The position numbers and the translations under genes are program-made. The notes under the pieces were generated by a model that saw only the letters and a program-made list of their open reading frames with translations, did not search any database and was not told the DNA's origin. From NCBI RefSeq assembly GCF_016908515.1, contig NZ_JAFBEA010000001.1, forward strand, positions 1,116,001-1,180,000: a DNA stretch of 64,000 nucleotides, in the 5' to 3' direction. Below are positions 46,200 through 55,292 of this stretch, one piece after another. This stretch comes from Virgibacillus halotolerans. GTDB taxonomy: Bacteria; Bacillota; Bacilli; Bacillales; Amphibacillaceae. Numbering within the stretch: the stretch's first letter is position 1; each line of letters begins with the position of its first letter.

Positions 46200-47504
46200 C
46201 TATAATGAAGCAAGCACTTCTTCAAGTACATTTAACCCATGATCGATTTGTTCCTTATTAATGGTTAATGGTGGAATCATTCGAATAACCTCTCCGGCGT
46301 TACCACAAAGATAAAACAACACGCCCTTTTCTAGACAGCCATCCAATACTTTCATCACTGCTTCCCCATCAGGCTCACCGGTTTCCGTATCCTGCAACGC
46401 AATCCCAATCATTAAACCAACGCCACGAACATCTTGAATAATTGGGTAATTCTTTTTCAAATCCATTAATTTTTCGAGTGTATATGTTCCAATATTTCGA
46501 GTGTTATCAAGCAGGTTTTCTTCTTTAATAACTTCGATGGATGCTCTTGCAGCTGCACAGGCTATCGGATTCCCACCGAAAGTTGTCGCATGTGCTCCCA
46601 TTGGCCATTGTGCCATTAATTCTTTAGAGGCTATGGTGACACCAAGCGGCATACCCGCCGCAATTCCTTTTGCAACAGCCATGATATCTGGCTTAACATC
46701 AAAAGTTTGTGCTGCAAACCAGTTACCTGTACGTCCAAATCCTGTCTGTACTTCATCAAAAATCAATAAAATGCCGTGTCGATCACAGATTTCACGAATT
46801 TTCTTCAACCAGGACTTCGGTGGAATGATATAACCGCCTTCCCCTAATACAGGTTCAACAATCATGCAAGCAACTTCTTCTGGATCAACCTGGTGGCGAA
46901 ACAAGGCCGCCGCCTCTTTCTCCAACTTTTCCGAGAAAAATATCTCTGGGTCCACGTCTTCCGGACAATCCACAGGATTTGCATATGGCAACTGGTACGT
47001 TAACCATGACGGTTGCAAATGTTTTCTGTATTTACTTTTTGACGTAGAGACACTAAGTGAGCCAATCGTTCGACCGTGGAATCCACCTGTAAATGAAATA
47101 ACATAAGGACGCTTCGATACATACTTTGCTAATTTCAATGCCCCTTCAATTGCTTCCGTTCCACTATTTCCAAAGAAGAAATTATCAAGCTTTGGTGGGA
47201 GGATTCCCTGAAGCTCCTCCGCCAGTTTTAAAATAGATTCATAGATAATAACGCCCGATGGACCGTGCACCAAATGATCTGCACTATCTTTTATTGCTTG
47301 TACGACTTTAGGATGTCTGTGTCCCACGTTCTCTACTGCTATTCCTGATGTGAAATCCAGATATTGTTTACCGTCTGCACCATAGTAATAACACCCTTCC
47401 GCTTTCACTACTGGAAGATTTGGGTGATCCTTCGCCATACTTGGGGCAAGAAAGTTACCAATGGAACCCACTAGTTCCTGCCAATCATTACCTTTATTTT
47501 CCAT
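46200..47504 (-). CDS. Class III aminotransferase (GABA/omega-amino acid type)
   Basis: 434 residues of the PLP fold type I class III aminotransferases. The family motif [15 protein letters not shown] lies near 250 and the PLP lysine is in [13 protein letters not shown] near 280. It transfers an amino group from an omega-amino acid, GABA-like compound or diamine to a keto acid. The ATG at 47504 follows GGAGGG by 7 nt; an upstream ATG at 47519 overlaps that site. It lies 19 nt after the TyrR-like regulator, which likely controls it. The substrate is open. Confidence 0.88.
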   Translation of the reverse strand: MENKGNDWQELVGSIGNFLAPSMAKDHPNLPVVKAEGCYYYGADGKQYLDFTSGIAVENVGHRHPKVVQAIKDSADHLVHGPSGVIIYESILKLAEELQGILPPKLDNFFFGNSGTEAIEGALKLAKYVSKRPYVISFTGGFHGRTIGSLSVSTSKSKYRKHLQPSWLTYQLPYANPVDCPEDVDPEIFFSEKLEKEAAALFRHQVDPEEVACMIVEPVLGEGGYIIPPKSWLKKIREICDRHGILLIFDEVQTGFGRTGNWFAAQTFDVKPDIMAVAKGIAAGMPLGVTIASKELMAQWPMGAHATTFGGNPIACAAARASIEVIKEENLLDNTRNIGTYTLEKLMDLKKNYPIIQDVRGVGLMIGIALQDTETGEPDGEAVMKVLDGCLEKGVLFYLCGNAGEVIRMIPPLTINKEQIDHGLNVLEEVLASL

Positions 47505-47523
47505 TTTTATTCCCTCCATTTAA

Positions 47524-48879
47524 TTAATCCACATACTTTTTTAGTTTACGTACGACGGATGGTTGACTGATCCCTAAAACTTTCGCCATTTCAGTCGTTG
47601 TTTTATAACGTTTTTGCGCATTCATTAGTACTTCTTTTTCCACCTTTTCTATAATGGCAGGTAGTGTATTCCCCTCGATTTCTAGCTCATTTAGACCGGT
47701 ATTATGTTTGCGATATCCTAGTGGTAAATCATCCTTCGTAATGATGGTTGTTTCGCTTTCAACTATTAATCGCTCCATCAAATTCTTTACTTCCAAGTAA
47801 TTGCCGCTCCATTCCATATGAAGCAATTCATGAAATAAAGGATCTGAAAGCTTTTTATTCACCTGATAGACACGGTTGTATGTATCTAAATACTTTTGAA
47901 TCGTTTCACTTAAGTCTTCTAACCTTTCCCGTAATGGCTTTATTTGCATTGGAACAACATGCAAATAATAAAATAAATCTTCTCTAAATTGTCTTTTCGC
48001 AACTAATTCCTCCAAATTCCGCTCGGTTGCACTGATGATTCTAAAATTGCCATTCGTTTGATGTAATGCCTTCAAAAGGACCGTTTGGGCAGCTAAAGAA
48101 AGCTCATCTACACCTTGTAAATATAATGTTCCGGATTGTGCCATTTGAAGTAATCCGATTTTTCCGGTATTCCCTGTATCAAATGCGCCAGTCAATTCCC
48201 GTTCAAGCATCGAGTCCGGGATCGTACCGCAATCCACTTTAATAAAAGGACCATCTTTTTTGGTACTTTGCTGATGAATCAAATTAGCGATCGTTGATTT
48301 ACCTACACCATTTTCCCCTTGCAATACAACAGCCACCTGAAGCGGAGCGATTTTATTAACCGTTTTAAGCAATTGCTGCATTGCTTTGCTTTCAGCAATA
48401 AGTTGTCCATTGACTTGTAATTGTTCTTCCCGTAGTAAGGCAAGTTCTCCCTTTACTGCAAACATTTCATCCTCAAGCTCTGTCAGATATGCTTGAAGCA
48501 CTTTCAATTCTGAAACATCATACGAGTAACTGACAACAAACTCTACTTCATGTCGTTCATTAAATAAGGGAATACCAGTGATCAGTATTTTTCTTTCATT
48601 AGAAGCGATTTGGACAACTGCTACTTTCTTTTTCTGCTCTAAAACCAGGGGCGTGATTGCAGGAGAAAAAATCCCCTTTGCTTCTAGTTCATACACAGAT
48701 TTACCCAATAAATCCGCCGCAGGTAAATCATAGTAACATCCACTGATTTGCGAAACCTTAATAATTTTACCATCCCGGTTTGTTACTATAATATCCTCAT
48801 CATAAGAATCAATTATTTCCTCTTCCGCATTTGGTAATAAGTATAATTGTTGCAAAAAATCACCTTCTTTTTTGCTCAC
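47524..48879 (-). CDS. TyrR-like regulator with PAS and degenerate sigma-54-type AAA domain
   Basis: 451 residues: a PAS sensor (about 20-135), a coiled linker, an AAA+ domain of the bacterial enhancer-binding type (about 155-385), and a Fis/TyrR-type helix-turn-helix (about 410-451). Walker A is intact (GENGVGKST). The GAFTGA loop that touches sigma-54 is replaced by TGAFDTG, and Walker B reads LYLQGVDEL in place of LFLDEIxEL. It should not drive sigma-54 open-complex formation, and probably acts on a sigma-70 promoter as E. coli TyrR does. It heads an aminotransferase operon. Confidence 0.82.
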   Translation of the reverse strand: MSKKEGDFLQQLYLLPNAEEEIIDSYDEDIIVTNRDGKIIKVSQISGCYYDLPAADLLGKSVYELEAKGIFSPAITPLVLEQKKKVAVVQIASNERKILITGIPLFNERHEVEFVVSYSYDVSELKVLQAYLTELEDEMFAVKGELALLREEQLQVNGQLIAESKAMQQLLKTVNKIAPLQVAVVLQGENGVGKSTIANLIHQQSTKKDGPFIKVDCGTIPDSMLERELTGAFDTGNTGKIGLLQMAQSGTLYLQGVDELSLAAQTVLLKALHQTNGNFRIISATERNLEELVAKRQFREDLFYYLHVVPMQIKPLRERLEDLSETIQKYLDTYNRVYQVNKKLSDPLFHELLHMEWSGNYLEVKNLMERLIVESETTIITKDDLPLGYRKHNTGLNELEIEGNTLPAIIEKVEKEVLMNAQKRYKTTTEMAKVLGISQPSVVRKLKKYVD

Positions 48880-48908
48880 TATTTAATTTTAAATAATTAT
48901 TTAATTTT

Positions 48909-48944
48909 GTATAAAAGTATACCTGATCGAATTCTGATATACAA
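48909..48944 (-). promoter_or_regulatory. Sigma-A promoter of the TyrR-like operon with dyad
   Basis: On the minus strand TTGTAT (48944-48939), 17 nt, TATACT (48921-48916). A GTATA/TATAC dyad (48909-48922) overlaps the -10. No GG-N10-GC sigma-54 promoter is seen upstream of the operon. Confidence 0.5.
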
Positions 48945-48979
48945 GACTAATTTTTGTTTTCCGTCTATTTCAGCGTATG

Positions 48980-49022
48980 AAAAGCACCGCAAGTTTGAAT
49001 TAAAAGCTCGCGGTGCTTTTTC
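48980..49022. terminator. Bidirectional terminator between operons
   Basis: GAAAAGCACCGC and GCGGTGCTTTTTC form a strong stem, with flanking A and T tracts. It lies just beyond the stop of the second GntP gene on the minus strand. Confidence 0.8.
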
Positions 49023-49033
49023 CGATGAAACCC

Positions 49034-50359
49034 TTATACAAAGCTATTGATAAGCAGGACTGCTCCAAAAGCAATAAATGAAAGCAGTGTCTCTAATACG
49101 GTCCATGTTTTGAACGTTTCTTTCACTGTTAATCCCAAGTATTCTTTTACTAACCAGAAACCCGCGTCGTTCACATGGGATAACATAAGCGAACCTGCCC
49201 CTGTTGCAATAACTAATAACTCCAAGTTCACATCTGTCATGTGGGCAATAACCGGAGACACAATACCTGCCGCCGTTGTTAATGCTACTGTTGCCGAACC
49301 GGTTGCAACCCGAATTAATCCGGCAACTAAGAAAGCGAGAACAATCGGTGACAAAGACAGCTGCTCAGACATCATCGCAATCGAATCGCCTACACCACTC
49401 TCGATTAGAATCTCTTTAAAACCGCCGCCGGCTCCAATAATTAAAATAATTGAACCAACTGGCAAAATACATTCATCCGTTAATCGCTTAATATCTTTTT
49501 TCCCCATCCCTTGACGATAGCCGAGCAAATAAAAGGCTACAAAACAAGAAATTAATAATGCTATAACCGGACTCCCAATAAATAAGAATAAATTTACTAT
49601 ACCACTAGGTAGTGACATAAATGGTGCGAATACAGATAATAAAATTAATATTACTGGTAATAAAATAATGAAAAAAGAAACGCCAACACTTGGAAGTCTT
49701 TCTACTTCTGTCTTTGAATTCACAAGTTTAGGTTCTCCTACTGGAACAACACGTTTATGCACCCACTTGGCAAATAGCGGACCAGCAATAATCGCTGTTG
49801 GCAATGCAATAATAAGCGAATAGAGAAGTACTTTTCCTAAATCTGCTTCATAAATACTGATCGCTGTCATTGCGCCTGGATGTGGCGGAACAATACCATG
49901 TACGATTGACAGCCCTGCAATAAGTGGCAATCCAATTAATAGGATATTTTGTTTTGTCTTTTCACGAATAGCAATGACTAACGGTAGTAAAATAACAATC
50001 CCTACTTCAAAAAACACTGGAATACCAACAATAAAACCAGTGAACAGCATCGCCCATGGCAGCCTTTTCACTCCGAAAATCCGAACAAAGTACTCTGAAA
50101 TCTGTACACCAGCACCTGAAGCTGACATCATCTTTCCTAAAATCGTTCCTAAAGCTAAAATACCTACTAAATGACCTAAAACACTACCAACACCAGTTTC
50201 ATAGGCGTCCACAATTTTATCCATTGATAACCCTGACATGATAGCTAAGAACAAACTGGCAACTGTTAAGCTAATAAAAGCGTGCCAATTTCGCCATGAA
50301 ACGCCTAAAATAACAATCACAATCGCGAGCACTGTTACTATTAATAGATAAATATCCAT
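49034..50359 (-). CDS. Second GntP-family sugar-acid permease
   Basis: 441 residues with about 12 membrane segments. Family segments are VPPHPGAMTAISIYE near 157 and SHVNDAGFWLVKE near 400. It is a clear homologue of the permease at 38984-40336. The ATG at 50359 follows AAGGGGAG by 10 nt; a TTG two codons earlier is an alternative. It lies downstream of the GntR/KdgK/DgaF/DgaE operon, beyond a hairpin at 50432-50462, and probably imports the unphosphorylated amino sugar acid or gluconate-like substrate of that pathway. Confidence 0.9.
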   Translation of the reverse strand: MDIYLLIVTVLAIVIVILGVSWRNWHAFISLTVASLFLAIMSGLSMDKIVDAYETGVGSVLGHLVGILALGTILGKMMSASGAGVQISEYFVRIFGVKRLPWAMLFTGFIVGIPVFFEVGIVILLPLVIAIREKTKQNILLIGLPLIAGLSIVHGIVPPHPGAMTAISIYEADLGKVLLYSLIIALPTAIIAGPLFAKWVHKRVVPVGEPKLVNSKTEVERLPSVGVSFFIILLPVILILLSVFAPFMSLPSGIVNLFLFIGSPVIALLISCFVAFYLLGYRQGMGKKDIKRLTDECILPVGSIILIIGAGGGFKEILIESGVGDSIAMMSEQLSLSPIVLAFLVAGLIRVATGSATVALTTAAGIVSPVIAHMTDVNLELLVIATGAGSLMLSHVNDAGFWLVKEYLGLTVKETFKTWTVLETLLSFIAFGAVLLINSFV

Positions 50360-50431
50360 ATTCAACTCACTCCCCTTTGTATAGTTAGCGCTTTCAATAA
50401 AAACACCAAAGCCAGACCTCGTTTTTGTAAA

Positions 50432-50462
50432 TATAGCAGTCTTGTCTGACTTGACTGCTATA
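50432..50462 (-). terminator. Hairpin between GntR and GntP genes
   Basis: TATAGCAGTC and GACTGCTATA form a perfect 10-bp stem with an 11-nt loop. The tail on the minus strand is TTTAC, so it may be a weak terminator or an attenuator before the permease gene. Confidence 0.5.
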
Positions 50463-50498
50463 CAGATTCACTGATTTCAGGTCTACACTAATTCTTAC

Positions 50499-51212
50499 TT
50501 AAACATCATAATTTACGATGTACTGTTGCATTTCCGTCTTATAATAGCCCTCACTGTACTCGATAATATGTCCTAATTCATCATAGGCATATCTCATCCG
50601 TTTTAATAAAGGCAATCCCTGCCTTACCTCTAATCGATCCGCTATTTCAGAAGGGACCATGGCCACAGCAAACTCATCCCGATATGTTTCCAGAGAAATA
50701 CCCTGTTCTTCAATGAATTTATATAGAGATTGATCTTTAAAGTCTGCCAGTTCCGTCCCTTCTAGCTGTTCTGATAAATAGTGCACATAATGAATGTATG
50801 GGGCATCGTCTAGGCAATAAAGGCGTTCTATTCGTAAACATTGCGCACCAAATAAATGATATGCTTCTGTTCCAGGTGGCGTATGGATGACTTTGATTTC
50901 TAATAGACTCTTTTGAATTTTATGCCCTTCTTCTACTAAAATCTCTGTAAATCGTTTTCCTTTTGAAATCCTTGCAGTAGAAGTATTTCGAATCACTTTG
51001 GTTCCTTTACCGCTCTTTTTTTCAAGGTATCCCTCTTGTACGAGCTCTTTTATCGCGTTTCTTACAGTTATTTTACTCACATTGAATTCACTTTCCAATT
51101 CTGGCTCTGAAGGTATATTCGTTTCAATTGCATACACTCCATGCAAAATTCGATCCTTCATAATATCCCTAATCTGCAAATATAATGGCCCTTTTTTTCT
51201 CGAAACTTTCAT
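50499..51212 (-). CDS. GntR-family regulator with UTRA domain (HutC subfamily)
   Basis: 237 residues: a winged helix (about 8-72, with NVSKITVRNAIKELVQEGYL) and a UTRA ligand-binding domain that senses small sugars or acids. It is the last gene of the DgaE/DgaF/KdgK operon, 8 nt after the kinase stop, so it likely regulates that operon. A 12-bp palindrome (55253-55264) upstream of the operon is a candidate site. An upstream GTG at 51221 abuts the ribosome site, so ATG 51212 is preferred. Confidence 0.87.
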   Translation of the reverse strand: MKVSRKKGPLYLQIRDIMKDRILHGVYAIETNIPSEPELESEFNVSKITVRNAIKELVQEGYLEKKSGKGTKVIRNTSTARISKGKRFTEILVEEGHKIQKSLLEIKVIHTPPGTEAYHLFGAQCLRIERLYCLDDAPYIHYVHYLSEQLEGTELADFKDQSLYKFIEEQGISLETYRDEFAVAMVPSEIADRLEVRQGLPLLKRMRYAYDELGHIIEYSEGYYKTEMQQYIVNYDV

Positions 51213-51220
51213 TATGCTCA

Positions 51221-52237
51221 CTACCTTTCTACATCCCCAACCGATTCTTCCATAGCTGAATATATTTCATTTACTGTAGCCATTGGTGTATCACCCACAA
51301 CTGTGTGTGCAAGCATGCCCGCTGTAGTTGCAAAAGATACAGCATTCTCTGGTGTAAAGCCTTCAATTTCCGCGTGCACGATACCACTCGTATAAGCGTC
51401 TCCCGCTCCTATTCTGTCAAGGACCGAAAATGTCCTGGCTTCCGAGAATGTAAATGCTTGATTCTTATACAGATAGCCACGAAGTGAATGGGTATTATCG
51501 CTATTAACGGTGCGGTGGGTACCCGCAATAATAAGGTTATTATATTTTTCAGCAACGGATGGGATCAGGTCCATGAGCTGTGCTTTACTTTCTGTCTCCA
51601 TCGTTTCCATACCAAGAATGAATCTTGCGTCTTTTTCATTCATCATAACGATATCGGCCAGATGCAGCATTTCCTCATAATAGGGTTTTGCTTCTTCATA
51701 ACCGGATTCGCCCCATAGCCCCGGACGGTAATTACAGTCAAAAACTACGGTACCACCATTTTCTTTCACCGCCGTGGCAAAGCGTTTCATTTGCTTTCGG
51801 ATATGATCATTCATTGCCAGCGTGATGCCACATAGATGTGCGATGTCTATTTCCTTGGCAATCATTTCAAAGTCATATGTATCCACTGGCGCTACATTGA
51901 AACTACTTTCTTGTCTGCTTGAATTGGTAACACGACTTGGACGTGTCCCGAACCCATTTTCTAAAAAATACATACGAATATAATCCCCAGAACGATAAAT
52001 ATAAGATTGAGATATACCTAGCTTTAAAAGATGTGATACTGCTGCATCACCAAGTGGGTTCAGGGGCAATGTAGAAATTAAGTGCCCCGTATGCCCGAAC
52101 CGAGTTAAAGCGGATGTAACATTGACGCCGGTACCGGAAAATGAATAATTTAGTGTATTTGCCTGTGATAAGTGTTCGTGTCCTGGCACCTGCATTCGCA
52201 TGACAACTTCTCCAAAGGCAGCAATCTGTTTAGTCAT
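51221..52237 (-). CDS. kdgK: 2-keto-3-deoxygluconate kinase (PfkB family)
   Basis: 338 residues of the ribokinase/PfkB family. The catalytic loop is DRIGAGDAYTSG near 280, with the conserved aspartate and oxyanion glycines. Sequence and context fit 2-keto-3-deoxygluconate kinase, which makes KDPG for aldol cleavage. The ATG at 52237 overlaps the stop of the aldolase gene by 8 nt, so they are translationally coupled. The kinase places the phosphate after deamination, which means the substrate enters unphosphorylated. Confidence 0.84.
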   Translation of the reverse strand: MTKQIAAFGEVVMRMQVPGHEHLSQANTLNYSFSGTGVNVTSALTRFGHTGHLISTLPLNPLGDAAVSHLLKLGISQSYIYRSGDYIRMYFLENGFGTRPSRVTNSSRQESSFNVAPVDTYDFEMIAKEIDIAHLCGITLAMNDHIRKQMKRFATAVKENGGTVVFDCNYRPGLWGESGYEEAKPYYEEMLHLADIVMMNEKDARFILGMETMETESKAQLMDLIPSVAEKYNNLIIAGTHRTVNSDNTHSLRGYLYKNQAFTFSEARTFSVLDRIGAGDAYTSGIVHAEIEGFTPENAVSFATTAGMLAHTVVGDTPMATVNEIYSAMEESVGDVER

Positions 52238-52985
52238 GACTATCAACGACCTTCTTCATAATGCCCAATAATTCCCGTACGTCTTCGATACGCGTTTCAC
52301 CTGTTTCTTTATCGATAATCGATGAATATACATGGGGAATAACCTCTGGCACATTTGCATCTAAAGCAATATTCAATATTTCTTCAAAGTTTTCTTTATC
52401 AATGCCACCTGTTGGTTCTAAAGCAAATCCTTCCTCTCCACAGCTCTGAGCAACCGCGCGATACTCTGCTTCGCATGCTAATCCTTTCATCGGAAAGTAT
52501 TTCAGTGAATTGCCGCCCATGTCCCGTATCAGTGCAATAGCTGCTTTTATCGGTATGATTGCATGGTCATCTTGTGCTGCGCTATCAGGTCCTGTTGAAA
52601 TATTTACGTACCCAACGCTTCCGGTAGGCGATACCAACGCATTGATCCAGCTATCTTTCTCACCAAGATTTGCTCTGGTAGCACCAACAACAGGAAATAC
52701 TTGATTAATATGACTACCAGGATAATGTTTTGCGATTTCAGCTACAACAGACGCTTGCCGATTATCACCCGCACCCAAACCAATCGATACAGCACCTTCA
52801 ATTTGTGCTCCATACGTTTTCATGGCATCTACAGCAGCTTCAACCGTTGGATAGTCCTTGGATAATACACCAACCAAAACATAGCCTTCTGCAGCATCAT
52901 ATATTTCTTTAGCATTTTCAACACTATTAGCTAAAACATTCAAAGCAACACGGTTTTTATAAAAGTGATTGGTTTTATTTGACAT
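52230..52985 (-). CDS. dgaF: KDGP aldolase, DgaF type
   Basis: 251 residues of the KDGP aldolase family (PF07071), distinct from the shorter Eda type. DgaF of Salmonella cleaves 2-keto-3-deoxygluconate-6-phosphate to pyruvate and glyceraldehyde 3-phosphate in D-glucosaminate use. The family segments GSVGYVNISTGPDSAAQDD near 125-143 and SLKYFPMKGL near 165 are present. It lies 1 nt after the DgaE-like gene. The start follows GGGAG. Function is well supported by the neighbours. Confidence 0.86.
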   Translation of the reverse strand: MSNKTNHFYKNRVALNVLANSVENAKEIYDAAEGYVLVGVLSKDYPTVEAAVDAMKTYGAQIEGAVSIGLGAGDNRQASVVAEIAKHYPGSHINQVFPVVGATRANLGEKDSWINALVSPTGSVGYVNISTGPDSAAQDDHAIIPIKAAIALIRDMGGNSLKYFPMKGLACEAEYRAVAQSCGEEGFALEPTGGIDKENFEEILNIALDANVPEVIPHVYSSIIDKETGETRIEDVRELLGIMKKVVDSHD

Positions 52986-52986
52986 A

Positions 52987-54090
52987 TTATTCTGCTCCCA
53001 ACATTTCTTCTATTTTTGTTTTAATAACATGAATATCATCATGCTGTAGCGGACGCGGGTCTATATCAAAATAACCCTGTCTCACACCATAATCTCGTGT
53101 ATAAATAGCGATTTCCCCTTCACGCAATCCCGTCACAACTTCTTCCGCGGTTATATTTGAGAGATCTGGATCAATTTGGATACGTGCGCGAAAAATTGCT
53201 CTACCCGCTTCATCCTGTACAATCGTCACTTGCACCCCTTCCATTTCATTTAAGGGAAGTAACACTTGTAAGGATTCTTTTTCTTGTTCACTTTTATCTT
53301 CTTTTTCACCATATTCCTCCATTGCCTGGAGCAGTCCAAAAGTTACTTCTTTACCAACTTTCATACTCCGTCCAATGCAATGTAATTGTAGCTTGACCCA
53401 TTCAATATAATTTCGTTTCCCACCGACAATTCCAGAAGTTGGTCCTTCAATTGCCTTTGAGCCACTATAAATCGAAAGATCAGAATATTTAATATACTTT
53501 TGAATATCTTCCTCTGCTGCTGCATCTACAATAAGAGGAACATTATTTCGCTCGGCGACTTCCCATGCTTCTTCAATAGAAATCATGTTTTTTTGCACTG
53601 CGTGGTGTGACTTCACATAAAGGATGGCTGCTGTATTTTCACAAATCGCATCTGCAATATGTGCTGCTTTTCCTTCATTGGCATAACCAACTTCAACTAG
53701 CTTTCCACCGCCTAAATATATCATCGTTTCTACAGGTGCACCGTACTGTACATTGTGGCCTTTCAGCATGATTACTTCATTTTTCGGAATAATTTCTTGG
53801 TGAAGACGCTCACTTTTTCTACGACTTCCTTCAGTTACAAGTGCTGCGATTGAGAGGGCAATGCCACTGGAAGCTGAGTTTACAACAACTGCGGCTTCCG
53901 AACCCAATATATCAGCAATATAGTCACCGGCCTTGTCTACTAAATCGGCAATTTCCACATAATTTTTTCCACCGTGTTTCATTGCATTCATTACCGTATC
54001 TGTTGGAGCAGACACACCAAGGATACTCATTCGACCACTTGCATTAATTACGCGTTTAAGACCATATTTAGCATTCAATGAACCTGTCAT
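52987..54090 (-). CDS. dgaE: PLP-dependent ammonia lyase, DgaE type
   Basis: 367 residues of fold type I, SelA-like. The PLP lysine is K212 in SGSKAIEGP, with the aspartate in IVDAAAEED upstream. DgaE removes ammonia from D-glucosaminate-6-phosphate to give KDGP. Here a KdgK-type kinase sits in the same operon, so the lyase may act on the unphosphorylated acid. Its start overlaps the amidohydrolase gene by 23 nt and follows AAAGGGAG. Confidence 0.85.
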   Translation of the reverse strand: MTGSLNAKYGLKRVINASGRMSILGVSAPTDTVMNAMKHGGKNYVEIADLVDKAGDYIADILGSEAAVVVNSASSGIALSIAALVTEGSRRKSERLHQEIIPKNEVIMLKGHNVQYGAPVETMIYLGGGKLVEVGYANEGKAAHIADAICENTAAILYVKSHHAVQKNMISIEEAWEVAERNNVPLIVDAAAEEDIQKYIKYSDLSIYSGSKAIEGPTSGIVGGKRNYIEWVKLQLHCIGRSMKVGKEVTFGLLQAMEEYGEKEDKSEQEKESLQVLLPLNEMEGVQVTIVQDEAGRAIFRARIQIDPDLSNITAEEVVTGLREGEIAIYTRDYGVRQGYFDIDPRPLQHDDIHVIKTKIEEMLGAE

Positions 54091-55168
54091 TTATTACAAC
54101 TCCCTTTGTTTCTATTAATCTTTCTCCAATCCGCTGTTCTCCCTCAGAATCCGTGAATGTCGTAGGATTATCTTCCACAGCAAAAAGTGTTAAATTGGCT
54201 GAATCCCCAACCCTTATCCGCCCAAGTTCAGGCTTGTTAAGCCAGTTTGCAGCATGTGTTGTGACTGCTTCGATGACATCCACCAAAGAATATCCTAAGT
54301 AGAGAAACTTAGAAAGAACATTGGCCATACTGTACACTGGCCCATTTAAACGATTCCCACGATAGATATCCGTACTAATTGTATTGAAACCAACGCCATG
54401 CTGTTTTGCCACCTCGGCGACTTTAAATGAGAAACTTGCAGTTCCATGGCCAACATCCAGATGAACGCCTCGTTTTATTGCCTCCACCAATACATCTAAT
54501 GGTTTCCCGTCCGTGCCAAAGAGGTTATTTGCCTTTCCGTTCAAATAATGCGTGATGATATCTCTTTTTTCTAGGTGTGGTATAACTTCCTCTATTTGCG
54601 GTGGCGCTGAACCAATATGTACCATTAAAGGCAATGCTGTTTGATTAGAAAGCTTTCTAGCAATACGTAAAGGTTTAACTCCATTTTCACAAACAACACT
54701 TTTACTAATTCGTGCTTTTAATCCAACAATGACATCCTTATACTTATTTGCTGTCTCTACAACTTTCTCTTGATCAATCCAGTCCAAATTCGATAACTCA
54801 TCCGTTCTTTTTAAGCCGATCCGAGAAATATTTAAAAAGGCAAGCAGGTTCGTTTTACTTTGTTTTCCATTAGCAACTAAATCAGCCATTCGATCAGCAC
54901 CACAGCTGCCAGCATCCACAATTGTAGTTACCCCTTGCTTCACACCAATTTCATCGATTTCATCGCCATAAGGATTAAATTCAGGGAAAGCATGAACATG
55001 TAGATCAATCCAGCCACTAGACACATAAATCCCAGACTGATCAACGATGTGCTGCCCTTTCCCTTGCCCGGCACTTGCTATGTCAGCTATTGTTCCATTT
55101 TCGATTACGATATCAATTTTTTCTTCATTTATACGCTTCACATTGCGTAAAACAAACCGCTCTTTCAT
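54068..55168 (-). CDS. Amidohydrolase/deacetylase family metallohydrolase
   Basis: 366 residues of the amidohydrolase superfamily with a dinuclear site: H57 and H59 (DLHVH), the carboxylated lysine K151 in GLKAR, histidines in MVHIG and ITHYLNG, and the aspartate in STDIY. This clade (formerly annotated as dihydroorotase-like, EF0837-type) is usually encoded with DgaE and DgaF homologues. It could remove an N-acyl group from an acylated amino sugar acid before the lyase acts. The start follows AAAGGTGG. It is the first gene of the operon. Confidence 0.83.
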   Translation of the reverse strand: MKERFVLRNVKRINEEKIDIVIENGTIADIASAGQGKGQHIVDQSGIYVSSGWIDLHVHAFPEFNPYGDEIDEIGVKQGVTTIVDAGSCGADRMADLVANGKQSKTNLLAFLNISRIGLKRTDELSNLDWIDQEKVVETANKYKDVIVGLKARISKSVVCENGVKPLRIARKLSNQTALPLMVHIGSAPPQIEEVIPHLEKRDIITHYLNGKANNLFGTDGKPLDVLVEAIKRGVHLDVGHGTASFSFKVAEVAKQHGVGFNTISTDIYRGNRLNGPVYSMANVLSKFLYLGYSLVDVIEAVTTHAANWLNKPELGRIRVGDSANLTLFAVEDNPTTFTDSEGEQRIGERLIETKGVVINDRFIEC

Positions 55169-55215
55169 TTTTTATGCCACCTTTTCTCACTCCATTTAAT
55201 ACGCTTACATTTTCT

Positions 55216-55264
55216 ATGTACAAAGAATAACACAAAAAACAGCATAAGTAAATATAACGTTATA
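55216..55264 (-). promoter_or_regulatory. Promoter and palindromic operator of the DgaE/DgaF operon
   Basis: TATAACGTTATA (55253-55264) is a perfect 12-bp palindrome. On the minus strand TTTACT lies just after it and TATTCT 17 nt further, a weak sigma-A promoter. The position suits a GntR/UTRA operator. Both calls are tentative. Confidence 0.35.
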
Positions 55265-55292
55265 ATGTTTAATTGTACCCCCCAAAAATAAA

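Noticed and set aside
49047-49514. 155-codon open frame on the plus strand
   Set aside because: Antisense to the second GntP permease, with Pro/Thr/Asn-rich composition typical of shadows of membrane proteins.
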